Source: Janthinobacterium sp. 61
Lineage (GTDB): Bacteria; Pseudomonadota; Gammaproteobacteria; Burkholderiales; Burkholderiaceae_D
Assembly (NCBI RefSeq): GCF_002846335.1
Contig: NZ_PJMQ01000001.1
Location: 124,001-188,000 of the forward strand
DNA: 64,000 bases
Reading direction: 5' to 3'
Position numbers and translations under genes: made by a program. Every line of letters starts with the position of its first letter. Positions within the stretch are counted from its first letter, which is position 1. The notes beneath the pieces were generated by a model that was given only the letters and a program-made list of their open reading frames with translations, had not been told where the DNA came from and searched no databases. Of this stretch, positions 1 through 8,395 are shown piece after piece.

Positions 1-407
1 GCCTCGATACGACCACGGAAGTGAACCTGGAAAAAGCCCTGACCCTGGCCGAGCGCCTGGGCGGCCACCTGGTTTCCGGCCACGTCGACGGCCTGGGCAT
101 CGTGCGCAAGTTCGAAGCCGTGGGCGAATCGTGGGAACTGGTCATCGAAGCACCGCACGAACTGGCGAAATACCTGGCCTTCAAAGGTTCCGTCGTCGTC
201 AATGGCGTGTCCCTGACCGTCAACCGCGTGGAAGACCTGGGCGCGGGTGCCGTCAACGGCTGCCGCTTCTCGATCAACCTGATACCGCACACCATCGCCA
301 TGACGACCCTGAAACACTTGACGGTCGATGGCAAGGTCAACCTGGAAATCGACCTGATCGCCCGCTATGTCGAGCGCATGCTGTCGCTGGACAAGGCCGC
401 CGCCTGA
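1..407 (+). CDS. ribE: riboflavin synthase, alpha chain (5'-truncated by window edge)
   Basis: This is the C-terminal part of riboflavin synthase, which dismutates two 6,7-dimethyl-8-ribityllumazine molecules into riboflavin and its pyrimidine precursor. The frame is open from the window edge (bases 1-2 belong to a split codon) and ends at TGA 405-407. The visible protein is the second lumazine-binding barrel, opening with LGGHLVSGHVDG and containing VVVNGVSLTVN and FSINLIPHT, both typical of the family. About the first 70-75 residues lie outside the window. The GTG at 21 is an internal valine, not a start. The rest of the pathway (ribBA-type, ribH) lies 2.4 kb downstream, so the riboflavin genes are close together but interrupted by two unrelated genes. 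Confidence 0.95.
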   Translation, partial: LDTTTEVNLEKALTLAERLGGHLVSGHVDGLGIVRKFEAVGESWELVIEAPHELAKYLAFKGSVVVNGVSLTVNRVEDLGAGAVNGCRFSINLIPHTIAMTTLKHLTVDGKVNLEIDLIARYVERMLSLDKAAA

Positions 408-517
408 CATGGCAGCGTAAAGGAGCAACACCCCCGTCGGCCTTTCGTCGTGCCAAGCGTGTGTTGCTTTTCTTCCAGACGCGCATACTATGAAGCTTTC
501 CGCAGTGGAGGCTAGCC

Positions 518-1909
518 ATGGACCCGATTTCGCGCGTAACCGTGCCCAATGCCATACCGGCGACGCCTCGCGTGGGCGGGATGGCACCGCTGGCGCCGGC
601 GCAGCCTGTGCCGTCTTCCAGCGCGGCGGCGGCCCTGGCCATTCAGTCATCGACCCAGGTCGACCTCTCCCCGCTGGGCCAGTTCCTGTCCGGCGTGGCC
701 TTGTCGCGCCGGCAACTGCTGGCCTTGCAGGGCGCCACCGAGCAGGCCGGCGCGGCAAATATCCCCGTCAACGTCAATGACGACTTGCTGGCGCTGGCGC
801 GGCAGCTGACGGAATCGTTCACCCAGTTGCAAACGAGCGGCATCGATGCCAGCCAGCTGGCGACGGCTGGCGACACGACGGGCAGCCTGGCGCAGCGCTA
901 CGATTTGCTGTCGGGCGATGGCACGACGGGTGCGGCGGCCGCGCTGGCGCAGGACGGCGGCTTGCTCACGCAAGCACAGCTGGCCCGCATCGGCATCGAT
1001 TTGCGCAATGAAGATGTCAATGCAGCAACTTTGCAAGCCGCATATGCGGCTGACAGTCATGCCACCCTGGACGCCTTGCAACAGGGAACGGACGTGCTGG
1101 CGCAGGTGGGCGCCATGCTGGCCCGGCAGCAGGGCGCGCCGCTGGCGGCCAGCGTCGAAGCGGATTTGGCGGGTGCCGCCGTGCCGGCGTATGCCGCGCA
1201 GGCCGTGGCTCAAGGGGTGCCGACGCAAACGGCTGCCATTGCACAACGACAACTGGAACTGCAGCAGCAGCTGGAGGCGGAAGAGCTGAACCTGGACTTG
1301 CAGGAATTGCGGCCCCCGCCGCAGGCGCAAGCCGCCACCGATGCAGCGCAATTGCTGCAGACGCAGCGCACGGACAAGCAGCGCGCCGATACCGCGCGCC
1401 TTGACGCCGAACGCCTGGACAGCGAACGCATCAATACAGATAAGCAGGCGCAGCAGCAGGAAGTTGCACGGGTGGACGATCTGCGCCAAGGACAAGTGCA
1501 GCAGCAGGGCTTGCAGCAGCGGGCGCAAGCGGCAGCGGATGATGCGGCGCGGGCCCAGCTGGCCGCAAGCGACGCGCAAATGGCGGCCCAGGCGGCCAGT
1601 GAGCGGGCGCAATCGCTGGCACGCGCAGCGCAAGTGCAAGCCGATGCGGGCCAGGCGACGGCGCAAGCCCAGCTGGCCCAGCAAAATGCGCAGGCGCAAG
1701 AGCTGGCCGCGCAAAACGCGGGCATGACTGTACCGCCGCCGTCAGCGCAAGATCCGTCGGTGGCGGCAGCCATCGCCGCCTATAACCTGAACAATGCAGC
1801 CCTGAATCCGGGCTTGATGAACCGGCCATTGCCGGCCAGCGACTCGCGCCTGCCACTGGTGGCGCCGGTGGCCGCCGTGGAACCCGTCAAGCCCGTGACT
1901 AAAATCTAG
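518..1909 (+). CDS. Ala/Gln-rich coiled-coil protein of unknown function
   Basis: This 463-residue protein is not recognised as a known family. It starts at ATG 518 with a purine-rich GTGGAG about 8 nt upstream. The N-terminal ~60 residues are Ala/Pro/Ser-rich without a signal peptide. Residues ~95-240 look helical. Residues ~240-405 are dominated by Gln, Ala, Arg and Glu (repeated QQQ, LDAER and AQAQ patterns), strongly suggesting a long coiled coil. The tail is Pro/Ala-rich. Codon use and third-position G+C match the neighbouring housekeeping genes. The 3' end overlaps the stop of the convergent OsmC-family gene by 4 bp. A scaffold or cell-envelope role is only a guess. Confidence 0.75.
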   Translation: MDPISRVTVPNAIPATPRVGGMAPLAPAQPVPSSSAAAALAIQSSTQVDLSPLGQFLSGVALSRRQLLALQGATEQAGAANIPVNVNDDLLALARQLTESFTQLQTSGIDASQLATAGDTTGSLAQRYDLLSGDGTTGAAAALAQDGGLLTQAQLARIGIDLRNEDVNAATLQAAYAADSHATLDALQQGTDVLAQVGAMLARQQGAPLAASVEADLAGAAVPAYAAQAVAQGVPTQTAAIAQRQLELQQQLEAEELNLDLQELRPPPQAQAATDAAQLLQTQRTDKQRADTARLDAERLDSERINTDKQAQQQEVARVDDLRQGQVQQQGLQQRAQAAADDAARAQLAASDAQMAAQAASERAQSLARAAQVQADAGQATAQAQLAQQNAQAQELAAQNAGMTVPPPSAQDPSVAAAIAAYNLNNAALNPGLMNRPLPASDSRLPLVAPVAAVEPVKPVTKI

Positions 1910-2331
1910 GGCAGCAGGCTGGCGTCCAGGGTAATGTTGGCTTTAAGTAACTTCGACACGGGGCAGCCGGCCTTGGCCTTCGCCGTCAATGCCTCGAATG
2001 TCGCCTGGTCGGCGCCCGGTATTTTTGCTTTCAGGATCAGGTGGACGGCCGTGATGGCAAAACCGTCGTCCCCCTTGTCGAGGGTCACTTCAGCCGTCGT
2101 CTCCATCTTTTCCGCCGTCAGGCCCGCTTCGCCCAGGATCAGCGACAGGGCCATGGTGAAGCAGCCCGCGTGGGCGGCGCCGATCAATTCTTCGGGATTG
2201 GTGCCGGGTTTGCCTTCGAAGCGGCTGGCAAAGCCGTAGGGATAGTCCTGCAAGGCGCCGCTGCGTGTGCTGATGGCGCCCTTGCCGTCCTTGATGCCGC
2301 CTGACCAGATGGCCGATCCGTTGGTTTTCAT
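1906..2331 (-). CDS. osmC: OsmC/Ohr family peroxiredoxin-like protein
   Basis: This 141-residue protein has OsmC family architecture. OsmC-type proteins reduce organic hydroperoxides with two conserved cysteines in a homodimer. The first cysteine lies in HAGCFTMAL (C57) and the second in AGCPVSKLL (C123), at the spacing expected for the peroxidatic and resolving cysteines. The N-terminal beta strands (SAIWSGGIKDGKG) and the NPEELIGAAHAGC block favour OsmC over Ohr. The start at 2331 has a GGAG about 7 nt upstream. It is probably monocistronic and converges on the coiled-coil gene with a 4-bp overlap. Confidence 0.9.
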   Translation of the reverse strand: MKTNGSAIWSGGIKDGKGAISTRSGALQDYPYGFASRFEGKPGTNPEELIGAAHAGCFTMALSLILGEAGLTAEKMETTAEVTLDKGDDGFAITAVHLILKAKIPGADQATFEALTAKAKAGCPVSKLLKANITLDASLLP

Positions 2332-2641
2332 GTTGCCGCTCCTGTGTGGGTATCGCTGCGAGTGGGGTGTCAGCGCCGTGGTGGTGACTGGCTGATCTTA
2401 TGCTCTTCGCAAGACTGATGGCGCGCGTTTTGCCGTCGCCGTGTGCGCTGGATCGGGGAAGCGGCGCTTTGCGGGGCAAGCAGGGCGGCGGCCTGCATAT
2501 TGGTGTTGCTGGGCTGTCTTATTTCAGGTCTGCAAGCGCTAAATCCTTTAAAATAGCAGGTTATAAGAAAATTCCCGGAAATTCGCGGAATATTCGCGCT
2601 CGACGTTTCAATTTCAGTTTCAGTTTTTAGTTACATTAACA
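2332..2641. other. intergenic region between osmC and the ribBA repeat element
   Basis: No convincing gene is seen in these ~310 bases. G+C falls from about 2530 onward, where A/T-rich sequence may hold the promoter of the ribBA-ribH-nusB operon. I looked for an FMN riboswitch (its conserved boxes are distinctive) and found none. Confidence 0.5.
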
Positions 2642-2759
2642 ACGCCCGGAAAAACCGTCGCGAGCGGAAGGGAGAGGTGGCTGAGAAGCGCAACCGTACG
2701 AAGGTACGGTGAGCATCGCAGGCCGCCTATACCAACGCGCAGCAGGTTTTGCCTGGCGT
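2642..2759. repeat. palindromic intergenic repeat, copy A (upstream of ribBA)
   Basis: The core (2656-2746) is shared with copies at 3886-4006 (inverted), 5223-5332 and 19691-19800. A central stem CCGTAC/GTACGG lies at 2694-2709 with a 4-base loop. The flanks 2642-2656 and 2745-2759 are complementary at 13 of 15 positions, but their sequence differs from the flanks of the other copies. The element ends only 16 bp before the ribBA start codon, so it is probably transcribed as part of the 5' leader. Confidence 0.8.
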
Positions 2760-2775
2760 CTCAAGAGGATGAATA

Positions 2776-3894
2776 ATGTCTATATCCAGCACCGAAGAGA
2801 TCGTCGCTGAATTGCGCGCCGGCCGCATGGTGATACTGGTCGATGAAGAAGACCGGGAAAATGAAGGCGATCTGGTGCTTGCCGCCGATTTCGTGACACC
2901 TGAAGCCATCAATTTCATGATTACGCATGCGCGTGGTCTGGTCTGCCTGACCCTGACGGAAGAGCGTTGCGACGAGCTGAACCTGTCGATGATGACCTCG
3001 CGCAACGGTACCGCCTACGGCACCAACTTTACCGTCTCCATCGAAGCGGCCGAAGGCGTAACGACAGGCATATCCGCCGCCGACCGCGCCAAGACCATCC
3101 AGGTGGCCGTGGCCAAGGGAACACAGCCCAGCGATATCGTCCAGCCTGGCCATATCTTCCCCCTGAAAGCGCAAAAGGGCGGCGTGCTGATGCGCGCAGG
3201 CCATACGGAAGCCGGTTGCGACCTGACGGCCATGGCCGGCCTGACGCCCGCGTCCGTGATTTGCGAAATCATGAAGGACGACGGCACCATGGCCCGCCTG
3301 CCGGACTTGCTGGTGTTCGCTGAGCAGCATGGCCTGAAAATCGGCACGATTGCCGACCTGATCCATTACCGCAGCCAGACGGAATCGCTGGTCGAACGCG
3401 TTGCCGAGCGTAAGCTGCACACGGCGCACGGTGAATTCCGCTTGATCGCGTTCCGCGACAAGCCCAGCGCGTCGGCCCACCTGGCCCTCGTGCATGGCGA
3501 CCTGGCGCCCGGCCTGGAAGCGCTGGTGCGCGTGCACCAGCCTGTTTCCCTGCTGGATGTGCTGGAAAGCGAAGCGACCACTCACTCGTGGACGGTGGCC
3601 GCCTCGATGGCCGCCATCAAGCAGTCCGAGCGGGGCGTGATGGTTTTGCTGAACTGCGGCGAAACGTCGGGCGAACTGTTTGCCCAGTTCGCCGCGCTCG
3701 ATACGCCGCAAGCCAAGCCGAAAGGCCGCGCCGCCAGCATGGACTTGCGTAGCTACGGCATCGGCGCGCAAATCCTGCGCGACCTGGGCGTGAGCAAGAT
3801 GCAATTGCTGGCCAGTCCACGCAAGATGCCGTCGATGGCCGGTTTCGACCTGGAAGTGACAGGTTTTCAGTGCCATCCGGGCCAGGACGCCTAA
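2776..3894 (+). CDS. ribBA: 3,4-dihydroxy-2-butanone-4-phosphate synthase with degenerate GTP-cyclohydrolase-II-like domain (RibBX type)
   Basis: The 372-residue protein makes the four-carbon riboflavin precursor from ribulose 5-phosphate. Residues ~1-205 are a complete RibB domain: [17 protein letters not shown] (metal/substrate acids), [28 protein letters not shown]. Residues ~205-372 align in length with RibA, but the zinc-binding cysteine cluster expected after the VRVH motif is absent ([12 protein letters not shown] continues without cysteines), so GTP cyclohydrolase II activity is unlikely. RibBA variants with an inactive RibA half, called RibBX, are known in Proteobacteria. A separate ribA is then required elsewhere. 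The start has AGAGG 8-12 nt upstream. It leads the operon with ribH and nusB. Confidence 0.93.
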   Translation: MSISSTEEIVAELRAGRMVILVDEEDRENEGDLVLAADFVTPEAINFMITHARGLVCLTLTEERCDELNLSMMTSRNGTAYGTNFTVSIEAAEGVTTGISAADRAKTIQVAVAKGTQPSDIVQPGHIFPLKAQKGGVLMRAGHTEAGCDLTAMAGLTPASVICEIMKDDGTMARLPDLLVFAEQHGLKIGTIADLIHYRSQTESLVERVAERKLHTAHGEFRLIAFRDKPSASAHLALVHGDLAPGLEALVRVHQPVSLLDVLESEATTHSWTVAASMAAIKQSERGVMVLLNCGETSGELFAQFAALDTPQAKPKGRAASMDLRSYGIGAQILRDLGVSKMQLLASPRKMPSMAGFDLEVTGFQCHPGQDA

Positions 3895-4006
3895 CTAAAT
3901 CTACTGCGCGTCGCGATTTGCGGCCTGCGATGCTCACTGTACTATTCGTACAGTTGCGCTTCTCGGCCACAACTCGCTGCCGCTCGCTACGATTTTGTCA
4001 GGCGTC
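3886..4006. repeat. palindromic intergenic repeat, copy D (inverted, between ribBA and ribH)
   Basis: This is the reverse-orientation copy of the repeat family. The central stem CTGTAC/GTACAG (3937-3953) carries paired substitutions relative to the CCGTAC/GTACGG of copies A and B. The flanking arms 3886-3902 and 3990-4006 are complementary at 14 of 17 positions, and the left arm includes the last codons and stop of ribBA. It sits inside the operon, so it would form a large hairpin in the mRNA. Confidence 0.8.
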
Positions 4007-4072
4007 GATGTGAGAGTAAACGATGGCGGCATGTGCGTGTCGCCCAGAACCACCAGATTAAAGAGGCATATG

Positions 4073-4555
4073 ATGACCGTAGGAACATACGAAACCAATT
4101 TTGCCGGCGAAGGTTTGCGCGTCGGTATCGTCCAGGCACGATTCAATGAAATCGTCGGTGGTGGCTTGCTGTCGGCATGCCTGGAAGAGTTGAGCAAGCT
4201 GGGCGTGGCCGATGAAGATATCCTGCACGTGACCGTGCCGGGCGCCCTGGAAATCCCACTGATTCTGCAAAAAATGGCAGAAACCGAGCAATTCGACGCC
4301 CTGATCGCACTGGGCGCCGTGATTCGCGGTGAAACCTACCACTTCGAGCTGGTATCGAACGAATCGGGCGCAGGCATCACGCGCATCGGTCTCGATTACG
4401 GCATCCCCATCGCCAACGCAGTGTTGACGACCGAAAACGACGAGCAGGCGGAAGTGCGCATGCTGGTCAAGGGAGCCGAAGCGGCACGTGTGGCAGTGGA
4501 AATGGCCAATCTGGCGCAAGCGCTAGAAGAGTTGCAAGACACAGACGAGGATTAA
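4073..4555 (+). CDS. ribH: 6,7-dimethyl-8-ribityllumazine synthase
   Basis: Lumazine synthase condenses the RibB product with the pyrimidine intermediate; the family forms a 60-mer or pentamer in the cytosol. The 160-residue protein contains [11 protein letters not shown], the VPGALEIPL phosphate/substrate loop and [14 protein letters not shown] with the conserved histidine H90. I chose ATG 4073 over the adjacent ATG 4070 because GAGG at 4063-4066 then has a usable 6-nt spacing. An in-frame start at 3995 would add a non-family extension inside the repeat. It lies between ribBA and nusB, the usual proteobacterial order. Confidence 0.96.
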   Translation: MTVGTYETNFAGEGLRVGIVQARFNEIVGGGLLSACLEELSKLGVADEDILHVTVPGALEIPLILQKMAETEQFDALIALGAVIRGETYHFELVSNESGAGITRIGLDYGIPIANAVLTTENDEQAEVRMLVKGAEAARVAVEMANLAQALEELQDTDED

Positions 4556-4566
4556 TCGTGCTTGCG

Positions 4567-4597
4567 CCGCGGCGTGCTGTCCAACAGCACGCCGCGG
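4567..4597. other. perfect 14-bp hairpin between ribH and nusB
   Basis: The arms 4567-4580 and 4584-4597 are exactly complementary with a 3-base loop (CCA). No T-run follows, so it is not a canonical intrinsic terminator. It may be an mRNA-processing, stability or attenuation element within the operon. Confidence 0.75.
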
Positions 4598-4646
4598 TAT
4601 TCGTCACTATTTGCAGTACATACGTATTTAAGAACAGGTAACAATC

Positions 4647-5117
4647 ATGACTGAGAAAAATTTGCTCGCCAATCCCAGCAAAAACCGCACGCCGCGTCAC
4701 CGCGCGCGCGAGTTTGCGCTGCAGGGCTTGTACCAGTGGCTGCTGAACAATGAAGACGCGACCACCGTCGTGAACAATATTCGCGCCGCGCATGGCTTTG
4801 ACAAGGCCGATGGCGATCACTTCACGGTGCTGCTGTATGGCGCCATCAAGGATTCGCTGGCGCTGCGCGACAGCATGGCACCCTTGATTGACCGCAATAT
4901 CGCGGAACTGTCGCCCATCGAACACGGCATCCTGCTGATTGGCGCGTTCGAGCTGAAGAACAACATGGAAATCCCGTACCGCGTCGTCATCAACGAAGCG
5001 GTCGAACTGGCCAAGTCGTTTGGCGGTATCGACGGCCACAAGTATGTGAACGGCGTGCTGGACAAGCTGGCAGTGAAATTCCGCGAGGAAGAAGTCAACG
5101 CCAACAAGCGCAAGTAA
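4647..5117 (+). CDS. nusB: transcription antitermination factor NusB
   Basis: NusB binds boxA RNA together with NusE (ribosomal protein S10) in rRNA antitermination complexes. The 156-residue all-helical protein has the family landmarks: basic N-terminus followed by RHRAREFALQGLYQW, the internal IAELSPIEHGILLIGAFEL and the C-terminal INEAVELAKSFGGIDGHKYVNGVLDKLA. Residues ahead of RHRAR form a short basic extension. It follows ribH by 91 bp, the common ribH-nusB pairing, and an intrinsic terminator lies 40 bp downstream. Confidence 0.97.
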   Translation: MTEKNLLANPSKNRTPRHRAREFALQGLYQWLLNNEDATTVVNNIRAAHGFDKADGDHFTVLLYGAIKDSLALRDSMAPLIDRNIAELSPIEHGILLIGAFELKNNMEIPYRVVINEAVELAKSFGGIDGHKYVNGVLDKLAVKFREEEVNANKRK

Positions 5118-5156
5118 TATAGGTAGGGATCCAGCGGCGAAGGCCGCAATGGATGC

Positions 5157-5188
5157 AAAAAGGGCAGACTGAAAAGTCTGCCCTTTTT
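5157..5188 (+). terminator. intrinsic terminator of the ribBA-ribH-nusB operon
   Basis: A GGGCAGACT/AGTCTGCCC stem with a GAAA tetraloop is preceded by A5 and followed by T5. This is a bidirectional-looking Rho-independent terminator just after nusB. Confidence 0.92.
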
Positions 5189-5222
5189 GCTGTCGGAGTG
5201 TTGCGCATTAACGCATCGGCGC

Positions 5223-5332
5223 CTCTTCAAACCGTAGCGAGCAAGCCCGATGTCGGGTTGAGTAACGCAGCTGTACTGGAGTACAGCGAGTAACGCCGAC
5301 CCGAGAGCGGGCTGCGCAGTAGGTTGGAAGAG
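5223..5332. repeat. palindromic intergenic repeat, copy C (divergent)
   Basis: This is the most divergent member of the family. It keeps the GTAGCGAGC 5' end, a CTGTAC/GTACAG central stem at 5271-5286 and GCGCAGTAG at the 3' end. The outer arms 5223-5233 and 5322-5332 pair at 10 of 11 positions. It lies between the nusB terminator and the 3' end of the transglycosylase gene. Confidence 0.7.
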
Positions 5333-5339
5333 CGCGCTA

Positions 5340-6257
5340 CTACAGGCCGGCGATCTCGTTGTGGGGCAGCACTTTGATGGTGATGCCGCTTTCCGCTACC
5401 GGCGCCTTGGCTGGCGCTGGCGTGTTCGATGCCATCACCGGCGTCGTCGTCGGCACGCGCTGGCCTGCCGACACTTGCTTCAGGCGGCGGTATTCGGCCA
5501 GCACGCGCGAGCCGTAGCCCGAGTCGGTGGCGAAGTTGGCGGCGCCCACGTAGGTTTTCAAGCCCGCTTCGACGGAACCGCCACGCGTGACGTAGTCTTT
5601 CAGGATCAGGGAGCCGACACGGATGTTGGCGACCGGGTTCAGAGCTGCTTGTACGCCGCCCATTTCCTGGAAGCGCTCATGGTGCACTTTCGACATGACT
5701 TGCATCAAGCCTTGCGCGCCCACGGGGCTTTCCGCGAACGGGTTCAAGCCCGATTCGATGGCCATCACGGCCAGGATCAGCAGCGGGTCCAGCTTGATTT
5801 CACGTGCTGTCAGGTAGGCCGTCGACACGAGCATATTGGTGGCGTCGTTGGCCACGCGGTAGCGCTTGGAGAGCCAGTTGGTGACCCATTGCTGCTGCTT
5901 TTGCGTGCCCAGCAAGGCTTTTTCTTCTTTGCTCAGCGGTGCCTCTTTGGCGGCGGCCGTTTGCACGGATGCAGGCGCTTCCATCAGTGCCGACAGAGCC
6001 GGCGCTTCGACAGCTTGCGCTTCTGCCATCGGCAGCGGGAACAGGCTGTGCGTCAGTTGCTTGCCCAGGTCGGGGCGGAACATCAGCAGGGCGATCAGTG
6101 CCAGGGCGGAAATGCCGAAGACTGTCAGTGTATGTTGCGCCGTGGTCAATACGCCACGGGCCGAAATGGCTTGTGCGCGGGCGCGCAAACGCGCCAACGC
6201 TGGCTGGCCAGCCACGGTTGAAGCAGGCAAGGCTGCTTCAGTGCTACGATGAGTCAT
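5340..6257 (-). CDS. membrane-anchored lytic transglycosylase (SLT family)
   Basis: The 305-residue protein cleaves peptidoglycan glycan strands with 1,6-anhydro product formation, judged by its SLT/goose-lysozyme-type domain. Residues ~45-62 form a single hydrophobic segment (TVFGISALALIALLMF), giving a signal-anchor topology with the catalytic domain in the periplasm. The catalytic glutamate is E168 in AVMAIESGLNPFAESPVGAQ, followed by the GLMQVM and NPVANIRVGSLIL motifs typical of the fold. A flexible Ala/Pro tail follows from ~270. It stands alone, with no cell-division or secretion genes adjacent, so a specific role cannot be assigned. Confidence 0.88.
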   Translation of the reverse strand: MTHRSTEAALPASTVAGQPALARLRARAQAISARGVLTTAQHTLTVFGISALALIALLMFRPDLGKQLTHSLFPLPMAEAQAVEAPALSALMEAPASVQTAAAKEAPLSKEEKALLGTQKQQQWVTNWLSKRYRVANDATNMLVSTAYLTAREIKLDPLLILAVMAIESGLNPFAESPVGAQGLMQVMSKVHHERFQEMGGVQAALNPVANIRVGSLILKDYVTRGGSVEAGLKTYVGAANFATDSGYGSRVLAEYRRLKQVSAGQRVPTTTPVMASNTPAPAKAPVAESGITIKVLPHNEIAGL

Positions 6258-6735
6258 AGAGTTCCCCGAAATGTCGCGTCAACAGGCAGTCCCTCCGCGG
6301 TTTCGCGGTGTTGTGGGTACTGCCAATGCCGTGCATCAGAAATATCATCGTTTCCGCCGCGTATGGATGCGTGCGAGAAACGCCGTCATTGCTTGCTTGA
6401 GCTGATCGGTCCCATGCTGGTATTGGATCAGTCGCAATACAACTTTTACCGGGGGTAAGGCAGACGCCTTTTGAAAACACTCCTTAAAATGTCATGTGGA
6501 GCCCCGACTCCGTGAATGAAAGAGAAACGCTAAAATCAAGCTCTGGGCCGGCGTGCTCTTTCAAGTTGGGCGAATTGTAGAAGCCGTTTTATATCAAGTC
6601 AATACTAACGAATCGATTCTTTATTACTTTTATGTCTTACTTTTTGTCTTGCATTGTGCCAAAAGCCAATAAAATCAATTACTTGGCATAGATCCTTCAG
6701 CAACGGCGTCCGACGTCAAAAAAAATTAAAAACAC
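6258..6735. other. divergent intergenic region between the transglycosylase and ubiD
   Basis: These 478 bases hold no supported gene. The second half (about 6570-6735) is clearly A/T-rich compared with its surroundings and likely contains the ubiD promoter. A 78-codon minus-strand frame at 6244-6480 overlaps the transglycosylase start and has no recognisable features. Confidence 0.5.
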
Positions 6736-8220
6736 ATGAAATATTCAGATTTGCGAGATTTTATTTCTCAACTGCAACAAATGGGTGAACTTAAGCCCAT
6801 TTCGACCCCCATTTCACCGATTTTGGAGATGACCGAAGTGTGCGACCGCACCTTGCGCGCAGGTGGGCCTGCCTTGCTGTTCAATAATCCCACGGGATAC
6901 GACATGCCGGTGCTGGGCAATCTGTTCGGCACCACGCGTCGCGTGGCGCTGGGCATGGGGGCGGAGGATGTCAGCGAGTTGCGCAAGATCGGCCATGTGC
7001 TGGCGCGCCTGAAGGAACCGGAACCGCCGAAGGATTTCAAGGATTTGCTGGGCCTCGGCTCGCTGGTGAAATCCGTGTGGGACATGTCGCCGAAAGAGTT
7101 GCGCGGCGCCAAGTGCCAGGAAATCGTCTGGGAAGGCAACGACGTCGACCTGGCGCGCCTGCCCATCCAGCATTGCTGGCCCGGCGACATCGCCCCCCTG
7201 ATCACCTGGGGCCTGGTCATCACCAAGGGGCCGAACAAGAAGCGGCAAAACCTGGGCATTTACCGCCAGCAAGTGCTGGGGCGCAATAAAGTCATCATGC
7301 GCTGGCTGGCCCATCGGGGCGGGGCGCTGGACTTCCGGGAGCATGCGATTCAAAGCAAGGGCAAGCCGTACCCGATCGCCGTGGCGCTCGGTGCCGATCC
7401 CGCTACTATATTAGGGGCCGTCACGCCGGTGCCGGACAGCCTGTCCGAATATCAGTTCGCCGGCTTGCTGCGTGGCAGCCGCACGGAGCTGGTGAAAGCC
7501 ATCGGCAGCGAGCTGCGCGTGCCCGCGTCGGCCGAAATCGTGCTCGAAGGCCATATCTACCCGGACGAAAATCATCCGAGCGGCTATGAACACGCGCTGG
7601 AAGGGCCGTATGGCGACCACACGGGCTACTATAATGAGCAGGACAGTTTCCCCGTGTTTACCATCGACCGCATCACCATGCGCCGCGACCCGATCTATCA
7701 CTCTACGTACACGGGCAAACCACCCGACGAGCCGGCCGTGCTTGGCCTGGCCCTGAACGAAGTGTTCGTGCCCCTGCTGCAAAAGCAGTTCAGCGAAATC
7801 ACCGACTTTTACCTGCCGCCCGAAGGCTGTAGCTACCGCATGGCCGTGGTGCAGATCAAGAAGCAGTACGCGGGCCACGCCAAGCGCGTGATGTTCGGCG
7901 TGTGGAGCTTCCTGCGCCAGTTCATGTATACCAAGTTCATCGTGGTGGTCGACGAAGATGTGAATATCCGCGACTGGAAGGAAGTCATCTGGGCCATCAC
8001 CACGCGCGTCGACCCCATCCGCGATACCACCCTGGTCGACAACACGCCCATCGATTACCTGGACTTCGCCTCGCCGGTCAGCGGCCTGGGCAGCAAGATG
8101 GGTATCGATGCGACGAATAAATGGCCGGGCGAAACGACGCGCGAGTGGGGCACGACGATAGCCATGACGCCGGAAGTGAAGGCCAAGGTGGATGGCATCT
8201 GGCAGGAGCTGGGTTTGTAG
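6736..8220 (+). CDS. ubiD: 4-hydroxy-3-polyprenylbenzoate decarboxylase UbiD
   Basis: UbiD is a prenyl-FMN-dependent decarboxylase of ubiquinone biosynthesis. The 494-residue length fits the family. Visible family blocks include [10 protein letters not shown] at the N-terminus, [24 protein letters not shown], the [13 protein letters not shown] segment with its conserved acid, and [20 protein letters not shown] around the active site. The cofactor is made by UbiX, which is not in this window. No strong ribosome-binding site is visible before ATG 6736, but the N-terminal match fixes the start. It appears monocistronic; a REP-type hairpin cluster follows the stop codon. Confidence 0.97.
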   Translation: MKYSDLRDFISQLQQMGELKPISTPISPILEMTEVCDRTLRAGGPALLFNNPTGYDMPVLGNLFGTTRRVALGMGAEDVSELRKIGHVLARLKEPEPPKDFKDLLGLGSLVKSVWDMSPKELRGAKCQEIVWEGNDVDLARLPIQHCWPGDIAPLITWGLVITKGPNKKRQNLGIYRQQVLGRNKVIMRWLAHRGGALDFREHAIQSKGKPYPIAVALGADPATILGAVTPVPDSLSEYQFAGLLRGSRTELVKAIGSELRVPASAEIVLEGHIYPDENHPSGYEHALEGPYGDHTGYYNEQDSFPVFTIDRITMRRDPIYHSTYTGKPPDEPAVLGLALNEVFVPLLQKQFSEITDFYLPPEGCSYRMAVVQIKKQYAGHAKRVMFGVWSFLRQFMYTKFIVVVDEDVNIRDWKEVIWAITTRVDPIRDTTLVDNTPIDYLDFASPVSGLGSKMGIDATNKWPGETTREWGTTIAMTPEVKAKVDGIWQELGL

Positions 8221-8227
8221 GTATTGG

Positions 8228-8340
8228 GTAGGTCGGAGTAGGTCGGGTTAGCGCTTGCGCGTAACCCGACGTTGCTTGCATGTTCACGATCTGCATACTC
8301 GGCAGTGTCGGCTTACGGCCTGCGGACTAAGCCGACCTAC
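8228..8340. repeat. REPIN-like pair of inverted palindromes
   Basis: Two hairpins lie head to head: a GTCGGGTTA...TAACCCGAC palindrome at 8242-8270 and a GTCGGCTTA...TAAGCCGAC palindrome at 8307-8336. GTAGGTCGG at 8228-8236 is the reverse complement of CCGACCTAC at 8332-8340, giving an outer inverted pair. This arrangement matches REP doublets. Confidence 0.75.
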
Positions 8341-8359
8341 GCAGCATTGACACGGCAAT

Positions 8360-8388
8360 TTCCCAATCCTGCGCAGACCGGTTATAAT
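8360..8388 (+). promoter_or_regulatory. sigma70-type promoter of the SRP RNA gene
   Basis: TTCCCA (8360-8365), a 17-nt spacer and a consensus TATAAT (8383-8388) lie just upstream of the RNA start near 8395. Confidence 0.65.
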
Positions 8389-8395
8389 TGTCCCT

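Noticed and set aside
2500-2775. FMN riboswitch upstream of ribBA
   Set aside because: The conserved RFN boxes are absent; the structured DNA there is the palindromic repeat shared with other, non-riboflavin sites.
6244-6480. Small minus-strand gene between the transglycosylase and ubiD
   Set aside because: It overlaps the transglycosylase start, has no recognisable domain and no convincing ribosome-binding site.
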